A DNA stretch of 64,000 nt from Collimonas silvisoli (GTDB taxonomy: Bacteria > Pseudomonadota > Gammaproteobacteria > Burkholderiales > Burkholderiaceae_D): the NCBI RefSeq assembly GCF_018305005.1, contig NZ_JAGQEG010000012.1, positions 1-64,000 of the forward strand, written 5' to 3'. This document shows, piece after piece, positions 7,791-16,847 of this stretch. Each line of letters begins with the position of its first letter. The stretch's first letter is position 1. The position numbers and the translations under genes were made by a program. The notes beneath the pieces were generated by a model. That model was not told the DNA's origin and searched no databases. It was given only the letters and a program-made list of their open reading frames with translations.

Positions 7791-8891
7791 ATGACGAACG
7801 CGGCAAGTGAAGCGGGCGCGCCAGCCATGACGGCAAAACGAAAAAAGCTGAGCGGCAGGCTGCGGATCGTTACCGGCGTCGCCATCGCCGTCGGCATCGG
7901 CGCCGCCGCTTACGGCTGGCACTGGTGGAATAACGGGCGCTTCATGGAAAACACGGATGACGCTTATGTCGGCGGCGACATCACCGTCATCAGTCCCAAG
8001 GTACCGGGCTATATCGTCTCGGCGGCAGTGACCGACAACCAGGTCGTGCATGCGGGTGATCTGCTGGTGAAACTTGATGATCGCGATTACAAGGCGGCGC
8101 TGGAAAAAGCCGAAGGCGCAGTGGCCGCACAACAGGCTCTGCTCGCCAACCTGGATGCGACCCGTAACTTGCAACAGGCGGTGATTGCACAAACCAGGGC
8201 CGGCGTCGCCGCCAGTGCGGCCGAGACATTACGCTCCTACGAGGATGAACAGCGCTACCAGAACCTGTCGGCCAAGGCCGCAGTCTCAGTGCAGAGCGCG
8301 CAACGGGCCAATGCTGACTACAAACAGGCGCTCGCCAATGGCCAGAAAGCACAGGCCGTGCAAGTAGCGGCGGAGCGCGAACTGGAAGTGATCGCCACGC
8401 GCCGCCAGCAAGCCGTAGCCGCACTCGCACAAGCCAGCGCCGAGCGCGATATCGCCAAACTCAACCTCGGCTACACCGAATTGCGAGCGCCGATCGACGG
8501 CACCATCGGCAACCGTTATGCCCGCAATGGCGCCTACGCAGCGGCTGGCGCCCATATGATGGCTATCGTCCCGGCACGCGGCTTGTGGGTCGACGCCAAT
8601 TTCAAGGAAAGCCAGCTGGCCAAGGTCCGCCCTGGCCTGCCGGCCACGGTTGAGGCTGATGTATTGCCGGGGCGCCGCTTCCACGGCCACGTCGCCGGCA
8701 TGGCGCCAGCCACCGGCGCCCAGTTCAGCGTATTGCCGCCGGAGAACGCCACCGGCAATTTCACCAAGATCGTGCAGCGGGTGCCGGTGCGTATCGTGCT
8801 TGACGATGCCGACGGCGTGCTGGGCATGCTGCGCCCCGGCTTGTCGGTAGTCGCCGAAGTCGATGCCCGCAGCACCAGGAATCAACAATAA
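7791..8891 (+). CDS. EmrA-like membrane fusion protein (HlyD family)
   Basis: A 366-residue periplasmic adaptor anchored by one membrane helix (about residues 25-45). After it comes the characteristic NTDDAYVGGDITVISPKVPGYI segment, a lipoyl half-motif and a long alpha-helical hairpin rich in Ala/Gln (roughly residues 95-215). The second lipoyl half includes LRAPIDGTIGNRYARNGAYA. This is the EmrA/FarA pattern, linking an inner-membrane MFS pump to an outer-membrane channel. The ATG follows GGGAGCAA. Its stop overlaps the start of the pump gene by one base, so the two are translationally coupled. No TolC-type gene is adjacent. Confidence 0.92.
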   Translation: MTNAASEAGAPAMTAKRKKLSGRLRIVTGVAIAVGIGAAAYGWHWWNNGRFMENTDDAYVGGDITVISPKVPGYIVSAAVTDNQVVHAGDLLVKLDDRDYKAALEKAEGAVAAQQALLANLDATRNLQQAVIAQTRAGVAASAAETLRSYEDEQRYQNLSAKAAVSVQSAQRANADYKQALANGQKAQAVQVAAERELEVIATRRQQAVAALAQASAERDIAKLNLGYTELRAPIDGTIGNRYARNGAYAAAGAHMMAIVPARGLWVDANFKESQLAKVRPGLPATVEADVLPGRRFHGHVAGMAPATGAQFSVLPPENATGNFTKIVQRVPVRIVLDDADGVLGMLRPGLSVVAEVDARSTRNQQ

Positions 8892-10489
8892 TGCGTGCTG
8901 CAGCCACATTGCGGGCGCCGCTGCAGCTGATCCAGCCGGCCGACATGACGACCGCGGCCAAGGTGTTCGCCTTCGCCGCCATGTGCGTCGGCATGTTCAT
9001 TGCGCTGATTGATATCCAGATTGTGTCGGCGTCCTTGCGCGAGATCGGCGGCGGTTTATCGGCCGGCGCCGACGAAACAGTCTGGGTCCAGACCAGCTAC
9101 CTGATCGCCGAGATCATCGTGATCCCGCTATCCGGCTGGATGTCGCGCTTGATGTCGACCCGCTGGCTGTTCGCCGTCTCGGCCGCCGGCTTCACGCTCA
9201 CCAGCCTGCTCTGCGGCATGGCATGGAATATCCAGAGCATGATCCTGTTCCGGGCGCTGCAAGGCTTCCTCGGCGGCTCGATGATTCCCTTGGTGTTCAC
9301 CACCGCGTTCGCCTTCTTCGCCGGCCCGCAGCGCGTGATTGCAGCCGCCACCATCGGCGCTATCGCCTCGCTGGCGCCAACGCTCGGCCCGTCCGTCGGC
9401 GGCTGGATTACCGACCATTATTCCTGGCACTGGCTGTTCTTCATCAACCTGGCGCCGGGCATCTTCGTTACCGTCGCCGTGCCGATCCTGATCAAGATCG
9501 ATCGCGCCGACTGGTCGCTGTTGCGCAACGCCGACTATCCGGGCATAGCGCTGATGGCCTTGTTTCTCGGCTGCCTGGAATACACGCTGGAAGAAGGCCC
9601 GCGCCTGGATTGGATGGGCGATCCGGTGATCGTCGCCACGGCCTGGATTTCCGGCGTCGCCAGCGTGCTGTTCGTGTGGCGCAGCCTCAGTTACAAATTC
9701 CCGGTGGTCGACCTGCGCGCGCTCAAGGATCCTAACTTCGCACTCGGCTGCTTTTTCTCTTTCATTACCGGCGTCGGCATCTTTGCCACCATCTATCTGA
9801 CGCCGGTGTTCCTGGGCCGGGTGCGTGGCTACAGCGCCTTGCAGATCGGCATGGCGGTGTTTTCCACCGGCCTGTTCCAGATCCTCTCGATCCCGGTCTA
9901 TTCTTTCTTCGCCAACCGGGTCGACCTGCGCTGGCTGATGATGTTCGGGCTGGCCTGCTTCGCTCTGTCGATGTGGCAATTTTCGCCAATCACCCACGAC
10001 TGGAGCGGCGCCGAACTGATGCTGCCGCAGGCGCTGCGCGGCATGGGGCAGCAGTTTGCGGTGCCGCCGATCGTCACGCTGACGCTGGGCGGACTGGCCA
10101 TGGAGCGGCTGCGGCTGGCGTCCGGCCTGTTCAACCTGATGCGCAATCTGGGCGGCGCCATCGGCATCGCGGTCTGCGCCACCATCCTCAACGATCGCAC
10201 CAATCTGCATTTCTTTCGCCTGGCCGAGCATCTGACCCGCAGCAACGACGCCACCAACGCGCTATTGCAAGGTGCGGGCGCCAGCCTGGCGACCTCGGGT
10301 AACGGCCAGCTGCTGGGCGAGACCGGCGCGCTGCGGCAGCTCTGGAACCTGACCTACCGTGAGGCGCTGACGCTGACCTTTGCCGACACCTTCCTCGCCA
10401 TCATGGCCTGCTTCGTCATCGCCACCGCGATGGTGCCGCTGATGCGCAAGGTCGCGCCGCCCAAGGCGCCGTCGGCCGATGCCCATTGA
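8891..10489 (+). CDS. EmrB/QacA-family MFS drug efflux pump (DHA2)
   Basis: A 532-residue integral membrane protein with about 14 hydrophobic helices, the DHA2 drug:proton antiporter layout. Visible motifs include LIDIQIVSASL in helix 1 (the conserved acidic residue), RALQGFLGGSMIPL and the antiporter motif C, LGPSVGGWITD, at about residues 165-175. It starts in the overlap TAATG with the adaptor gene; an alternative internal ATG at 8945 would still leave all helices. With the adaptor it would export hydrophobic toxic compounds across both membranes. Substrates cannot be read from sequence. Confidence 0.92.
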   Translation: MRAAATLRAPLQLIQPADMTTAAKVFAFAAMCVGMFIALIDIQIVSASLREIGGGLSAGADETVWVQTSYLIAEIIVIPLSGWMSRLMSTRWLFAVSAAGFTLTSLLCGMAWNIQSMILFRALQGFLGGSMIPLVFTTAFAFFAGPQRVIAAATIGAIASLAPTLGPSVGGWITDHYSWHWLFFINLAPGIFVTVAVPILIKIDRADWSLLRNADYPGIALMALFLGCLEYTLEEGPRLDWMGDPVIVATAWISGVASVLFVWRSLSYKFPVVDLRALKDPNFALGCFFSFITGVGIFATIYLTPVFLGRVRGYSALQIGMAVFSTGLFQILSIPVYSFFANRVDLRWLMMFGLACFALSMWQFSPITHDWSGAELMLPQALRGMGQQFAVPPIVTLTLGGLAMERLRLASGLFNLMRNLGGAIGIAVCATILNDRTNLHFFRLAEHLTRSNDATNALLQGAGASLATSGNGQLLGETGALRQLWNLTYREALTLTFADTFLAIMACFVIATAMVPLMRKVAPPKAPSADAH

Positions 10490-10505
10490 TACCGCTATTA
10501 CTTGC

Positions 10506-10556
10506 TGTCCCCACCCGTTGTCCCCACCCGTTGTCCCCACCCGTTGTCCCCACCCT
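10506..10556. repeat. 13-bp tandem repeat, nearly four copies
   Basis: The unit TGTCCCCACCCGT is repeated at 10506, 10519 and 10532, then as a 12-base partial copy at 10545. It sits in the 91-base gap between the pump and the SDR gene, just before the SDR ribosome site. Copy-number variation here could alter spacing or mRNA structure. Confidence 0.85.
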
Positions 10557-10580
10557 CAGCCGAAACAAAGGAAACTCATC

Positions 10581-11282
10581 ATGAAAATCAAAGACTCAGT
10601 CGCTTTCGTTACCGGCGCCAATCGCGGCCTCGGACTGGCCCTCGTGCATGAATTGCTGGCGCGCGGCGCCAGCAAGGTCTACGCCGGCGTGCGCGATCCA
10701 GCCAGCATCAAGCTGCCGGGCGTGGTTGCCGTCAAGCTGGACGTCACCAATGCCGAGCAAGTTGCCGCGGCTGCCGCGCAATGCAAGGATGTGACGCTGC
10801 TGATCAATAACGCCGGCATCGCCAAGGTCGTCAGCTACCTCGATCCGGCCGCCATCGATACCGCACGCGACATTTTGGATGCCAACTTCCTCGGGCCGAT
10901 CCGTATGAGCCAGGCCTTTACCCCTATCCTGGCGCGCAACGGCGGCGGCGCCATCGTCAATGTGCTGTCGGTGGGAAGCTGGGTCAACTCGCCGGAACTA
11001 TCGCTCTACGCGGCGTCGAAGTCTGCCGCCTGGGGCTTCACCAACGGCTTGCGCACTTCCCTGCGCGCACAAGGCACCCAGGTGGTCGGCCTGCACGTCG
11101 GTTTCATGGATACCGACATGACCCACGGCTTCGACCTGCCCAAAGTGAGCCCGCAGGAAGTCGCAGTGCAGACCGTGGCCGGACTCGAAGCCGGTCTCGA
11201 AGAAGTGCTGGCGGACGACATTACGCGCACCGTCAAGCAAGGCCTGTCGAGCGGCATCTACCTGGCGCCGCTGCAACGCTGA
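10581..11282 (+). CDS. Short-chain dehydrogenase/reductase
   Basis: A 233-residue classical SDR. It has the cofactor motif TGANRGLG (residues 11-18), NNAG at 76-79 and the catalytic YAASK (Tyr143, Lys147) with Ser133 upstream. The start has AAAGGAAAC 7 bases upstream; the reading frame extends further 5' across the tandem repeat but that part is proline/cysteine noise. It is the third gene of the efflux cluster and lies before the HxlR regulator, suggesting a role in handling a reactive carbonyl or quinone that the pump also responds to. The substrate is unknown. Confidence 0.88.
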   Translation: MKIKDSVAFVTGANRGLGLALVHELLARGASKVYAGVRDPASIKLPGVVAVKLDVTNAEQVAAAAAQCKDVTLLINNAGIAKVVSYLDPAAIDTARDILDANFLGPIRMSQAFTPILARNGGGAIVNVLSVGSWVNSPELSLYAASKSAAWGFTNGLRTSLRAQGTQVVGLHVGFMDTDMTHGFDLPKVSPQEVAVQTVAGLEAGLEEVLADDITRTVKQGLSSGIYLAPLQR

Positions 11283-11360
11283 AGCCGATAGCAGGCGTCT
11301 TGCCTCAAGCGCGGCAGCAAGTCGGCGGCGCTTGAGGATTTATCCCTGGGCCGGATCATA

Positions 11361-11381
11361 GTTGCTATCATATTGAAAGTC
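11361..11381. promoter_or_regulatory. Second copy of the efflux-operon operator, upstream of HxlR gene
   Basis: This 21-base sequence, with core CTATCATATTGAAAG, matches the element at 7629-7649 in 16 of 21 positions and begins 47 bases before the likely HxlR start. Its placement suggests autoregulation together with control of the pump operon. Confidence 0.55.
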
Positions 11382-11407
11382 TTCAGAACGTTGAAAGGAT
11401 GTTCATC

Positions 11408-11908
11408 ATGCAACGCAAGAGTTTCGGCAACATGCAGTGCCCCATCGCCCGCAGCCTGGAACGGGTCGGCGAATGGTGGAGCATCCTGATCCTGCGCGAC
11501 GCTTTCTATGGCTTGAGCCGTTTCGACGAATTCCAGAAAAGCCTGGACATCGCCCCCAACATGCTGACGCGCCGGCTTAACGCGCTAGTCGAAGAAGGTC
11601 TGCTGGAGCGCCATCTTTATTGCGAAAAACCGCCGCGCTCCGAATACCGCCTGACGCAGCGCGGCCGTGATTTCCGGCCGGTGCTGCTGGCGCTGCTAGC
11701 CTGGGGCAACAAGCATTTCGCCCCTGAAGGGCCAAGCGTCGTACTGCTCGACGCCAGCACCGGAAAAAATGTCGATCCGGTGCTGGTCGACGCCGCCAGC
11801 GGCAAGCCGATCAGCGAAAAGGAACATGTCATGGGCGCCGGGCCGGCCGCTGCCGAGCCTATTCTGCAGCGCATCGCACGCAGCAGCGAGATGAGACGTG
11901 CGAGATGA
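11408..11908 (+). CDS. HxlR-family transcriptional regulator
   Basis: A 166-residue winged-helix regulator. The N-terminal CPIARSLERVGEWWSILILRDAFYG (Cys11) and FDEFQKSLDIAPNMLTRRLNALVEEGLLER are hallmarks of HxlR proteins, several of which sense electrophiles or oxidants through the first cysteine. The winged helix ends near residue 95; the C-terminal 70 residues are an Ala/Pro-rich extension. I chose the ATG at 11408 because AAAGGA is well spaced from it, whereas the ATG at 11399 overlaps that sequence. Matching operator-like elements precede this gene and the pump operon. Confidence 0.9.
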   Translation: MQRKSFGNMQCPIARSLERVGEWWSILILRDAFYGLSRFDEFQKSLDIAPNMLTRRLNALVEEGLLERHLYCEKPPRSEYRLTQRGRDFRPVLLALLAWGNKHFAPEGPSVVLLDASTGKNVDPVLVDAASGKPISEKEHVMGAGPAAAEPILQRIARSSEMRRAR

Positions 11909-11952
11909 CGCCAATGCGCCCTACATCAATGGCCTGGGGATGAGTTCCGCAT

Positions 11953-13143
11953 CTATCGCGGCGCCAAGGTGAAGGTCAGCGTGCCGTAGCCCAATTGATC
12001 GAAGCCGCCGCTGTTCGGACCATAGTTGCCGCCGCCTCCTTCGGGACGCACTTTTTCCGCGGACATCTTCGTATACGGCGCATCCTGTCCCTTGAGAATC
12101 GCGTAGTGGTTGTAAAACAATTCCCAGACCGGGCGGGTGTCGCCGCGGCTGGCGCTGGAAATCACTTCCTGGGTCACATCGCTGTTGCGGTACGGCGTGT
12201 AGGGTACGTCCATGCCGAGGTTGTATCTGGCGATGTATTCGATACCGCGCAGCACCAGATTATCCTTGTAGCCGAACAAGTCGTCATGCTGGTTCCACGC
12301 CATCTGGCAGAACTCGCCCAACAGGGCTACATCGAGCATGCTGTGGCCTTGGTCGCGTCCGCTCTCCTGCGTTTGTCCCAGTCCATCCGGATAGAGCTTC
12401 CACACGAAATGCTCGATAGCGCCGTTACCCGCGCCGTGTTTGAAGTAGTTGACCGCCTCGCTGTAGATGTCGCGGCGGTCGGTCAGAATGCCGATGGCGA
12501 TCATGGAGTCCATGTTGGCCAAATCCCAGTTGGCCCAGTAGTGGTCTATTTTCGCGCCGTTATGCCTGACCAGGAAATCGTGGTTCATCGGGTAGAAAAC
12601 GTTGAGCATCATCGTTTTGAAACGGTTGAAATTACTCTCGGGCCATTTCTTGTATGTGCGCATGATTTCGGCCGCGTTGGCAAACTGGTAGCCGTAAATC
12701 CCGGACGCCAGGAATTTGTCCGAGTTGCCGTCTATCCCGGTCAATTTCTCAGACCATGCGTCCAGGATGGCGGTGGCCTTGTCGGCGTAAGCGGCGTCGC
12801 CGCTTATCTTCCAGCGTAAGGCGAGCGCATAGGCTGCGGCGGTATCGTTAAATAAAGCAGCATAATTCTCATGATGGCCGGCGCTGTCTTTGCCCCGGTA
12901 AACCACGTCAACTGGACGAGGTGTCCAGTTCAGCGACGCATGCGGATTTTTGATAAGCACATTCCATCCATCGAGCCAAGGCTGCGCGCCCTGCTCGACT
13001 TTGGTTTTCATGCGCTCCAAATCAGCTTGGGTATGCAAGGCGCCGGGATGCTGGAAGGAATCCGCTCGTGCGGACGCCGCACCCAACGTGATTACAGCAG
13101 CTAGGCCAATAAGACTACTTATGTGTTTGAATGACAAAATCAA
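11953..13143 (-). CDS. Alginate lyase family protein, secreted
   Basis: A 396-residue protein with a signal peptide (about residues 1-27, ASARA before DSFQHPG) and an alpha/alpha-toroid body as in the alginate lyase superfamily (PL5-like). Segments such as NYAALFNDTAAAYALALRWKISGD, GIYGYQFANAAEIMR and HYWANWDLANMDSMIAIGI carry the conserved Asn, His and Trp residues expected near the sugar site. Enzymes of this family eliminate uronate or related acidic polysaccharides. The start is a TTG with CGGAG 8 bases upstream; no ATG is better placed. It faces the HxlR gene and lies downstream of the idonate/gluconate operon, which could use sugar acids. The actual substrate is not predictable. Confidence 0.85.
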   Translation of the reverse strand: MILSFKHISSLIGLAAVITLGAASARADSFQHPGALHTQADLERMKTKVEQGAQPWLDGWNVLIKNPHASLNWTPRPVDVVYRGKDSAGHHENYAALFNDTAAAYALALRWKISGDAAYADKATAILDAWSEKLTGIDGNSDKFLASGIYGYQFANAAEIMRTYKKWPESNFNRFKTMMLNVFYPMNHDFLVRHNGAKIDHYWANWDLANMDSMIAIGILTDRRDIYSEAVNYFKHGAGNGAIEHFVWKLYPDGLGQTQESGRDQGHSMLDVALLGEFCQMAWNQHDDLFGYKDNLVLRGIEYIARYNLGMDVPYTPYRNSDVTQEVISSASRGDTRPVWELFYNHYAILKGQDAPYTKMSAEKVRPEGGGGNYGPNSGGFDQLGYGTLTFTLAPR

Positions 13144-13261
13144 TTTGTTAACTCCGCGACGGTTAATTCAAGTGTGCCCCGCTCCAGAAACGCATGAGCA
13201 TCGCGGTAAGTTGACTGTGCTGACGGAGATTATCAAGCGGCCAGCTGTTGCGGCGCAGTCG

Positions 13262-14299
13262 TTAGCCGAAACTCAGTTGCACCTTCATCATCTTCGATCG
13301 GTCTCCGGCAATCTCGAAAGCTTCCACCGATTTCTCGAACGGATAGGTAGCCGAGATCAGCGGCTTCACATCAACCAGGCCTTGATTCATCAATTCCACC
13401 GCCAGCGCGAACTCTTCGTGGAAGCGGAATGCCCCGCGCCATTCCAATTCCTTGCCGACCAGCAGATTGGCGGGAAAGTTGATGTCGCCGCCGAGACCGA
13501 CCTGCACGATGACCGCACCTGGACGCAAGGTGTCGAGTGCGCCGCGCAAGGCTTGCTGATTGCCGCTGACTTCGAACAAGACATCGAAACTGCCTTTGTC
13601 CTTGGTGAAAGCGGCCAGCGCATCCGGCTGTTGTTCAACGTTGATGGCTTGATCGGCGCCGATCTTAAGTGCGGTCTCCAGCGGCATCCTGGCGACATCG
13701 GTTACCACGATCTGCAAAGCGCCGGCGCGCCGTGCGGCAATCACGGTCAAGGCGCCGATCGGGCCGCAACCGGTAACCAGCACCCGCTTGCCCAACAGCG
13801 GGCCGGCCCGGCGCACGGCATGCAAGGCCACCGCCAATGGCTCGGCCATCGCCGCTTCGCCGTCGCTGACGCTGGCGGCGACAATGTGCGCCTGCGAGCG
13901 TTCGATCACGATCTCTTGACGGAAGGCGCCTTGCACATGCGGCATGCGCATCGCGCTGCCGTAAAAACGCATGTCCAGGCAGTGGTTTTGCTTGCCTTCC
14001 TGGCAGTATTTGCACAGGCCGCAAGGACGGCTGGGGCTGATGGAGATACGTGTGCCCGCTGCAATGTCGCTGACGGCCGAGCCGGTTTCGGCGACGACGC
14101 CAGCCACCTCATGTCCCAGCACCATCGGCTCCTTGATGCGCACGGCGCCGAAACCGCCGTGATGATAATAGTGCAGATCGGAGCCGCAAATGCCGCCGGC
14201 CTTGACCTTGACTCTCAGTTGATGCGGCTGCAATGCGCCGGTTTCCAGTTCTTGTATGCGCAAATCGTGCGGTGCATGAATCACAATGCCTTGTTGCAT
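13262..14299 (-). CDS. idnD: L-idonate 5-dehydrogenase (zinc MDR family)
   Basis: A 345-residue zinc alcohol dehydrogenase. Catalytic-zinc ligands are visible as Cys38 (GGICGSDLHYY) and His63/Glu64 (LGHEVAG). The structural zinc site has four cysteines at about 93, 96, 99 and 107 (CGLCKYCQEGKQNHC). The Rossmann segment is VTGCGPIGALTV. IdnD oxidises L-idonate to 5-keto-D-gluconate with NAD(P). The ATG at 14299 follows GAGGAAAC. It is the last gene of a gntP-gntK-idnO-idnD operon and lies 13 bases after idnO, a pairing that supports the assignment over sorbitol or threonine dehydrogenase. Confidence 0.86.
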   Translation of the reverse strand: MQQGIVIHAPHDLRIQELETGALQPHQLRVKVKAGGICGSDLHYYHHGGFGAVRIKEPMVLGHEVAGVVAETGSAVSDIAAGTRISISPSRPCGLCKYCQEGKQNHCLDMRFYGSAMRMPHVQGAFRQEIVIERSQAHIVAASVSDGEAAMAEPLAVALHAVRRAGPLLGKRVLVTGCGPIGALTVIAARRAGALQIVVTDVARMPLETALKIGADQAINVEQQPDALAAFTKDKGSFDVLFEVSGNQQALRGALDTLRPGAVIVQVGLGGDINFPANLLVGKELEWRGAFRFHEEFALAVELMNQGLVDVKPLISATYPFEKSVEAFEIAGDRSKMMKVQLSFG

Positions 14300-14312
14300 G
14301 ATGGTTTCCTCT

Positions 14313-15098
14313 TTATAAAGTTGCCGTAACGCCGCCGTCGACGTACAAGATATGACCGTTGACAAACTTCGATGCATCGCTGGACAGGAACACTGCGGCC
14401 CCCACCAGATCCTCGACATCGCCCCAGCAGCGCGACGGCGTGCGTCCGATCAGCCATTCGGTGAATTTCTGATCGGCCACCAGCGCCGCGTTCATTTCCG
14501 TTTTGAAATAACCTGGCCCCAGGCCGTTCACCTGCAAGCCGTATTTGCCCCAGTCGATCGCCATCCCTTTGGTGAACATCTTGACGGCGCCTTTGGTGGC
14601 GGTATAAGGGGCGATGTTGGGACGCCCCAGCTCGCTTTGCACCGAACAGATATTGACGATCTTGCCGCGGCCGCGTGGAATCATGTGCTGGGCGACCGCC
14701 TTGGCGGTATAGAACACACTATTGAGATTGGTCTGGATCAGCGCGTGCCAGTCGGCATCCTTGAACTCCTCCAACGGCCCGCGCCGTTGGATGCCGGCAT
14801 TGTTGAACAGAATGTCGATGGCGCCGATCTCGCTTTCTATCTTTGCTACCGCCGCCTCCACCGAGGCCGACGAGGTGACGTCGAAACTCGATTCGTGGAT
14901 CGTATAGCCTTCGCTGCGTAATTGCGCAGCCACGCGCGCCAGCTTGCCGGCATCGCGGCCGTTGAGCACAATCGCGGCGCCGGCTGCTGCCAGGCCGCGC
15001 GCCAGCGCCAAGCCGATGCCGCCGCTGGAACCGGTGATCAGCGCCAGCCTGCCGGCCAGCGAAAAACTCTGCAAACCTGATGGTAATGCGGTTGTCAT
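14313..15098 (-). CDS. idnO: Gluconate 5-dehydrogenase (SDR)
   Basis: A 261-residue SDR with TGSSGGIG at residues 22-29, NNAG near 98 and YTATKGA at the catalytic Tyr/Lys. The SVQSELGRPNIAPYTATKGAVKMFTKGMA and GYFKTEMNAALVADQKFTEWLIGRTPSRCW stretches are characteristic of gluconate 5-dehydrogenase/IdnO proteins. These interconvert 5-ketogluconate and D-gluconate. AGGAGACAAA precedes the start. Lying between gluconokinase and idonate dehydrogenase, it closes the path idonate to 5-ketogluconate to gluconate to 6-phosphogluconate. Confidence 0.9.
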   Translation of the reverse strand: MTTALPSGLQSFSLAGRLALITGSSGGIGLALARGLAAAGAAIVLNGRDAGKLARVAAQLRSEGYTIHESSFDVTSSASVEAAVAKIESEIGAIDILFNNAGIQRRGPLEEFKDADWHALIQTNLNSVFYTAKAVAQHMIPRGRGKIVNICSVQSELGRPNIAPYTATKGAVKMFTKGMAIDWGKYGLQVNGLGPGYFKTEMNAALVADQKFTEWLIGRTPSRCWGDVEDLVGAAVFLSSDASKFVNGHILYVDGGVTATL

Positions 15099-15152
15099 TT
15101 TGTCTCCTTTGCTGTGGTCGTGCTTATAGATCGATGAGAAGGATGGCCGCCA

Positions 15153-16742
15153 TCAATGTGACGATCGCAACGATTGCAACGGCTGCGACGGCTGCACCAA
15201 TGCAGACTGACGCTGGAATTCGGATAGCGCCTGGTATTCCTGCTGCAATTTGCCGGGCAAGGACATGAAGATCGGGCGCAGACGGTCGTAAATGGCGGCG
15301 TTGGCGGCAATCGGCAGATGACGGTTGGTCGATCCCACCATGTCTGAAATCACATCCAGCGACGGCGCCATGTCCAACGCGTACAAGCCCAATACCGCCG
15401 CTCCCAGGCAAGACGATTCGACGCTTTCAGGCACCACGACTTCACGCTGGAAGATATCGGCCATCATTTGCCGCCATAGCGCCGAACGGGCGAAGCCGCC
15501 GGTTGCCATCATCCGTTTGGTGGGGCCGATCAGATCCTCGATCGCCGGCAAGATGCTGTACAGATTGAAAATCACGCCTTCCAGCGCGGCGCGGATCATG
15601 TGTTGCTTGCCATGATGCAGCGCCAGGCCAAAGAAGGAACCGCGCAAATCGGCGTTCCAAAGCGGTGCGCGTTCGCCCGCCATGAAGGGATGGAACAGCA
15701 AGCCGGCCGCTCCCGGCGGCACGCGTTCGGCGATACGGGTCAGTGCGTCATAGGGATCGACGCCGGCGCACCGCGCCGCGGCCGATTCGGCGGTGGCCAG
15801 TTCATCGCGCACCCAGCGGAAAATATTGCCGCCGTTGTTGACCGGACCGCCGACCACCCAATGCCCTTCGATCAGCGCATAGCAAAAAGTACGGCCGGAC
15901 GGATCGGTGAGCGGCTTGTCGATTACCGTACGCATCGCGCCGGAGGTGCCGATGGTAACCGCGACCTGCCCCGGACGAATCGCGTTGACGCCGAGGTTGG
16001 AGAGCACGCCGTCGTTGGCGCCGATCACGAACGGCGTATCGGGATTCAGCCCGAGTTGGGCGGCGATAGCGGCGTCCAGTCCTTTCATGTGGTGCGTGGC
16101 CGGCACCGGCTCGGATAATTGGGCAGCACTGATGCCCAATAAAGCCAGCGCATCTTTATCCCAGTTCAGTTCTTGCAGATTGAACAGGCCGGTGGCCGAG
16201 GCGATGGAATGATCGACCTGCCAGCTGCCGAACAAACGGAAAAAGACATATTCCTTGATGCCGGCAAAACGCGCGGCGCGGGCAAACACATCCGGTTGAT
16301 CGTGACGCAGCCACATCAACTTGCACAAGGGCGACATCGGATGGATGGGTGTGCCGGTGCGCCGATAGATTTCATTGCCGTTGAATTCATCGCGGATGCG
16401 GCTGGACCATTCGCTGGCGCGATTGTCGGCCCAAGTGATGCTATTGGTCAGTAAATTATTATTGCCATCGAGCGCAATCACGCTATGCATCGCAGCGCTG
16501 AAGGACACCAAGACTACCCGCCGAGCGCCGGTGCATGTGGCGTTAGCTGCCTTGACCGCCTCTGCGATCGAAGTCAGCACTGCGCGGTAGATCAGTTGCG
16601 GATCCTGCTCCGCCATGCCGGGAGTCGAGCACAGCAAGGGATATTCGACGACATGCTGGGCAAGCACCTGCCCCTCAAGCGTGAACGCGACAGTTTTGGT
16701 GCTGGTGGTGCCGATATCGACGCCGAGCATGATGTTTGACAT
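15153..16742 (-). CDS. gntK: Gluconokinase, FGGY family
   Basis: A 529-residue FGGY carbohydrate kinase. The N-terminal phosphate loop is MLGVDIGTTSTKTVAF; family blocks ITWADNRA, IGANDGVLSNLG, VAVTIGTSGAM and the C-terminal MMATGGFARSALWRQMMADIF are visible. It would phosphorylate D-gluconate to 6-phosphogluconate with ATP. The FGGY type is used by Bacillus and many betaproteobacteria instead of the small E. coli GntK. The C-terminus ends in a Ser/Gln-rich tail of about 20 residues. It lies between the GntP permease and idnO. Other FGGY substrates such as xylulose cannot be excluded, but the neighbours point to gluconate. Confidence 0.85.
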   Translation of the reverse strand: MSNIMLGVDIGTTSTKTVAFTLEGQVLAQHVVEYPLLCSTPGMAEQDPQLIYRAVLTSIAEAVKAANATCTGARRVVLVSFSAAMHSVIALDGNNNLLTNSITWADNRASEWSSRIRDEFNGNEIYRRTGTPIHPMSPLCKLMWLRHDQPDVFARAARFAGIKEYVFFRLFGSWQVDHSIASATGLFNLQELNWDKDALALLGISAAQLSEPVPATHHMKGLDAAIAAQLGLNPDTPFVIGANDGVLSNLGVNAIRPGQVAVTIGTSGAMRTVIDKPLTDPSGRTFCYALIEGHWVVGGPVNNGGNIFRWVRDELATAESAAARCAGVDPYDALTRIAERVPPGAAGLLFHPFMAGERAPLWNADLRGSFFGLALHHGKQHMIRAALEGVIFNLYSILPAIEDLIGPTKRMMATGGFARSALWRQMMADIFQREVVVPESVESSCLGAAVLGLYALDMAPSLDVISDMVGSTNRHLPIAANAAIYDRLRPIFMSLPGKLQQEYQALSEFQRQSALVQPSQPLQSLRSSH

Positions 16743-16847
16743 GGTGTGTGCCTAGTGTGTGTCATATACCGTCATCTCGCAGAAGCAGCTTGCCCTGCGC
16801 CGGAGCCGCATGTTGACGGCTGCGCGCAGTGCTTCAAGCCGGGCTCC

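Noticed and set aside
9128-10231. Minus-strand frame (367 codons) opposite the EmrB pump
   Set aside because: Gln/Arg/Glu-rich shadow of a convincing 14-helix transporter.
10506-10556. Tandem repeat as a CRISPR-like array
   Set aside because: The 13-bp copies are directly adjacent with no spacers.
12950-14329. Plus-strand frame (459 codons) spanning the alginate-lyase 5' end and the idnD gene
   Set aside because: It covers two unrelated genes on the other strand and shows no domain.
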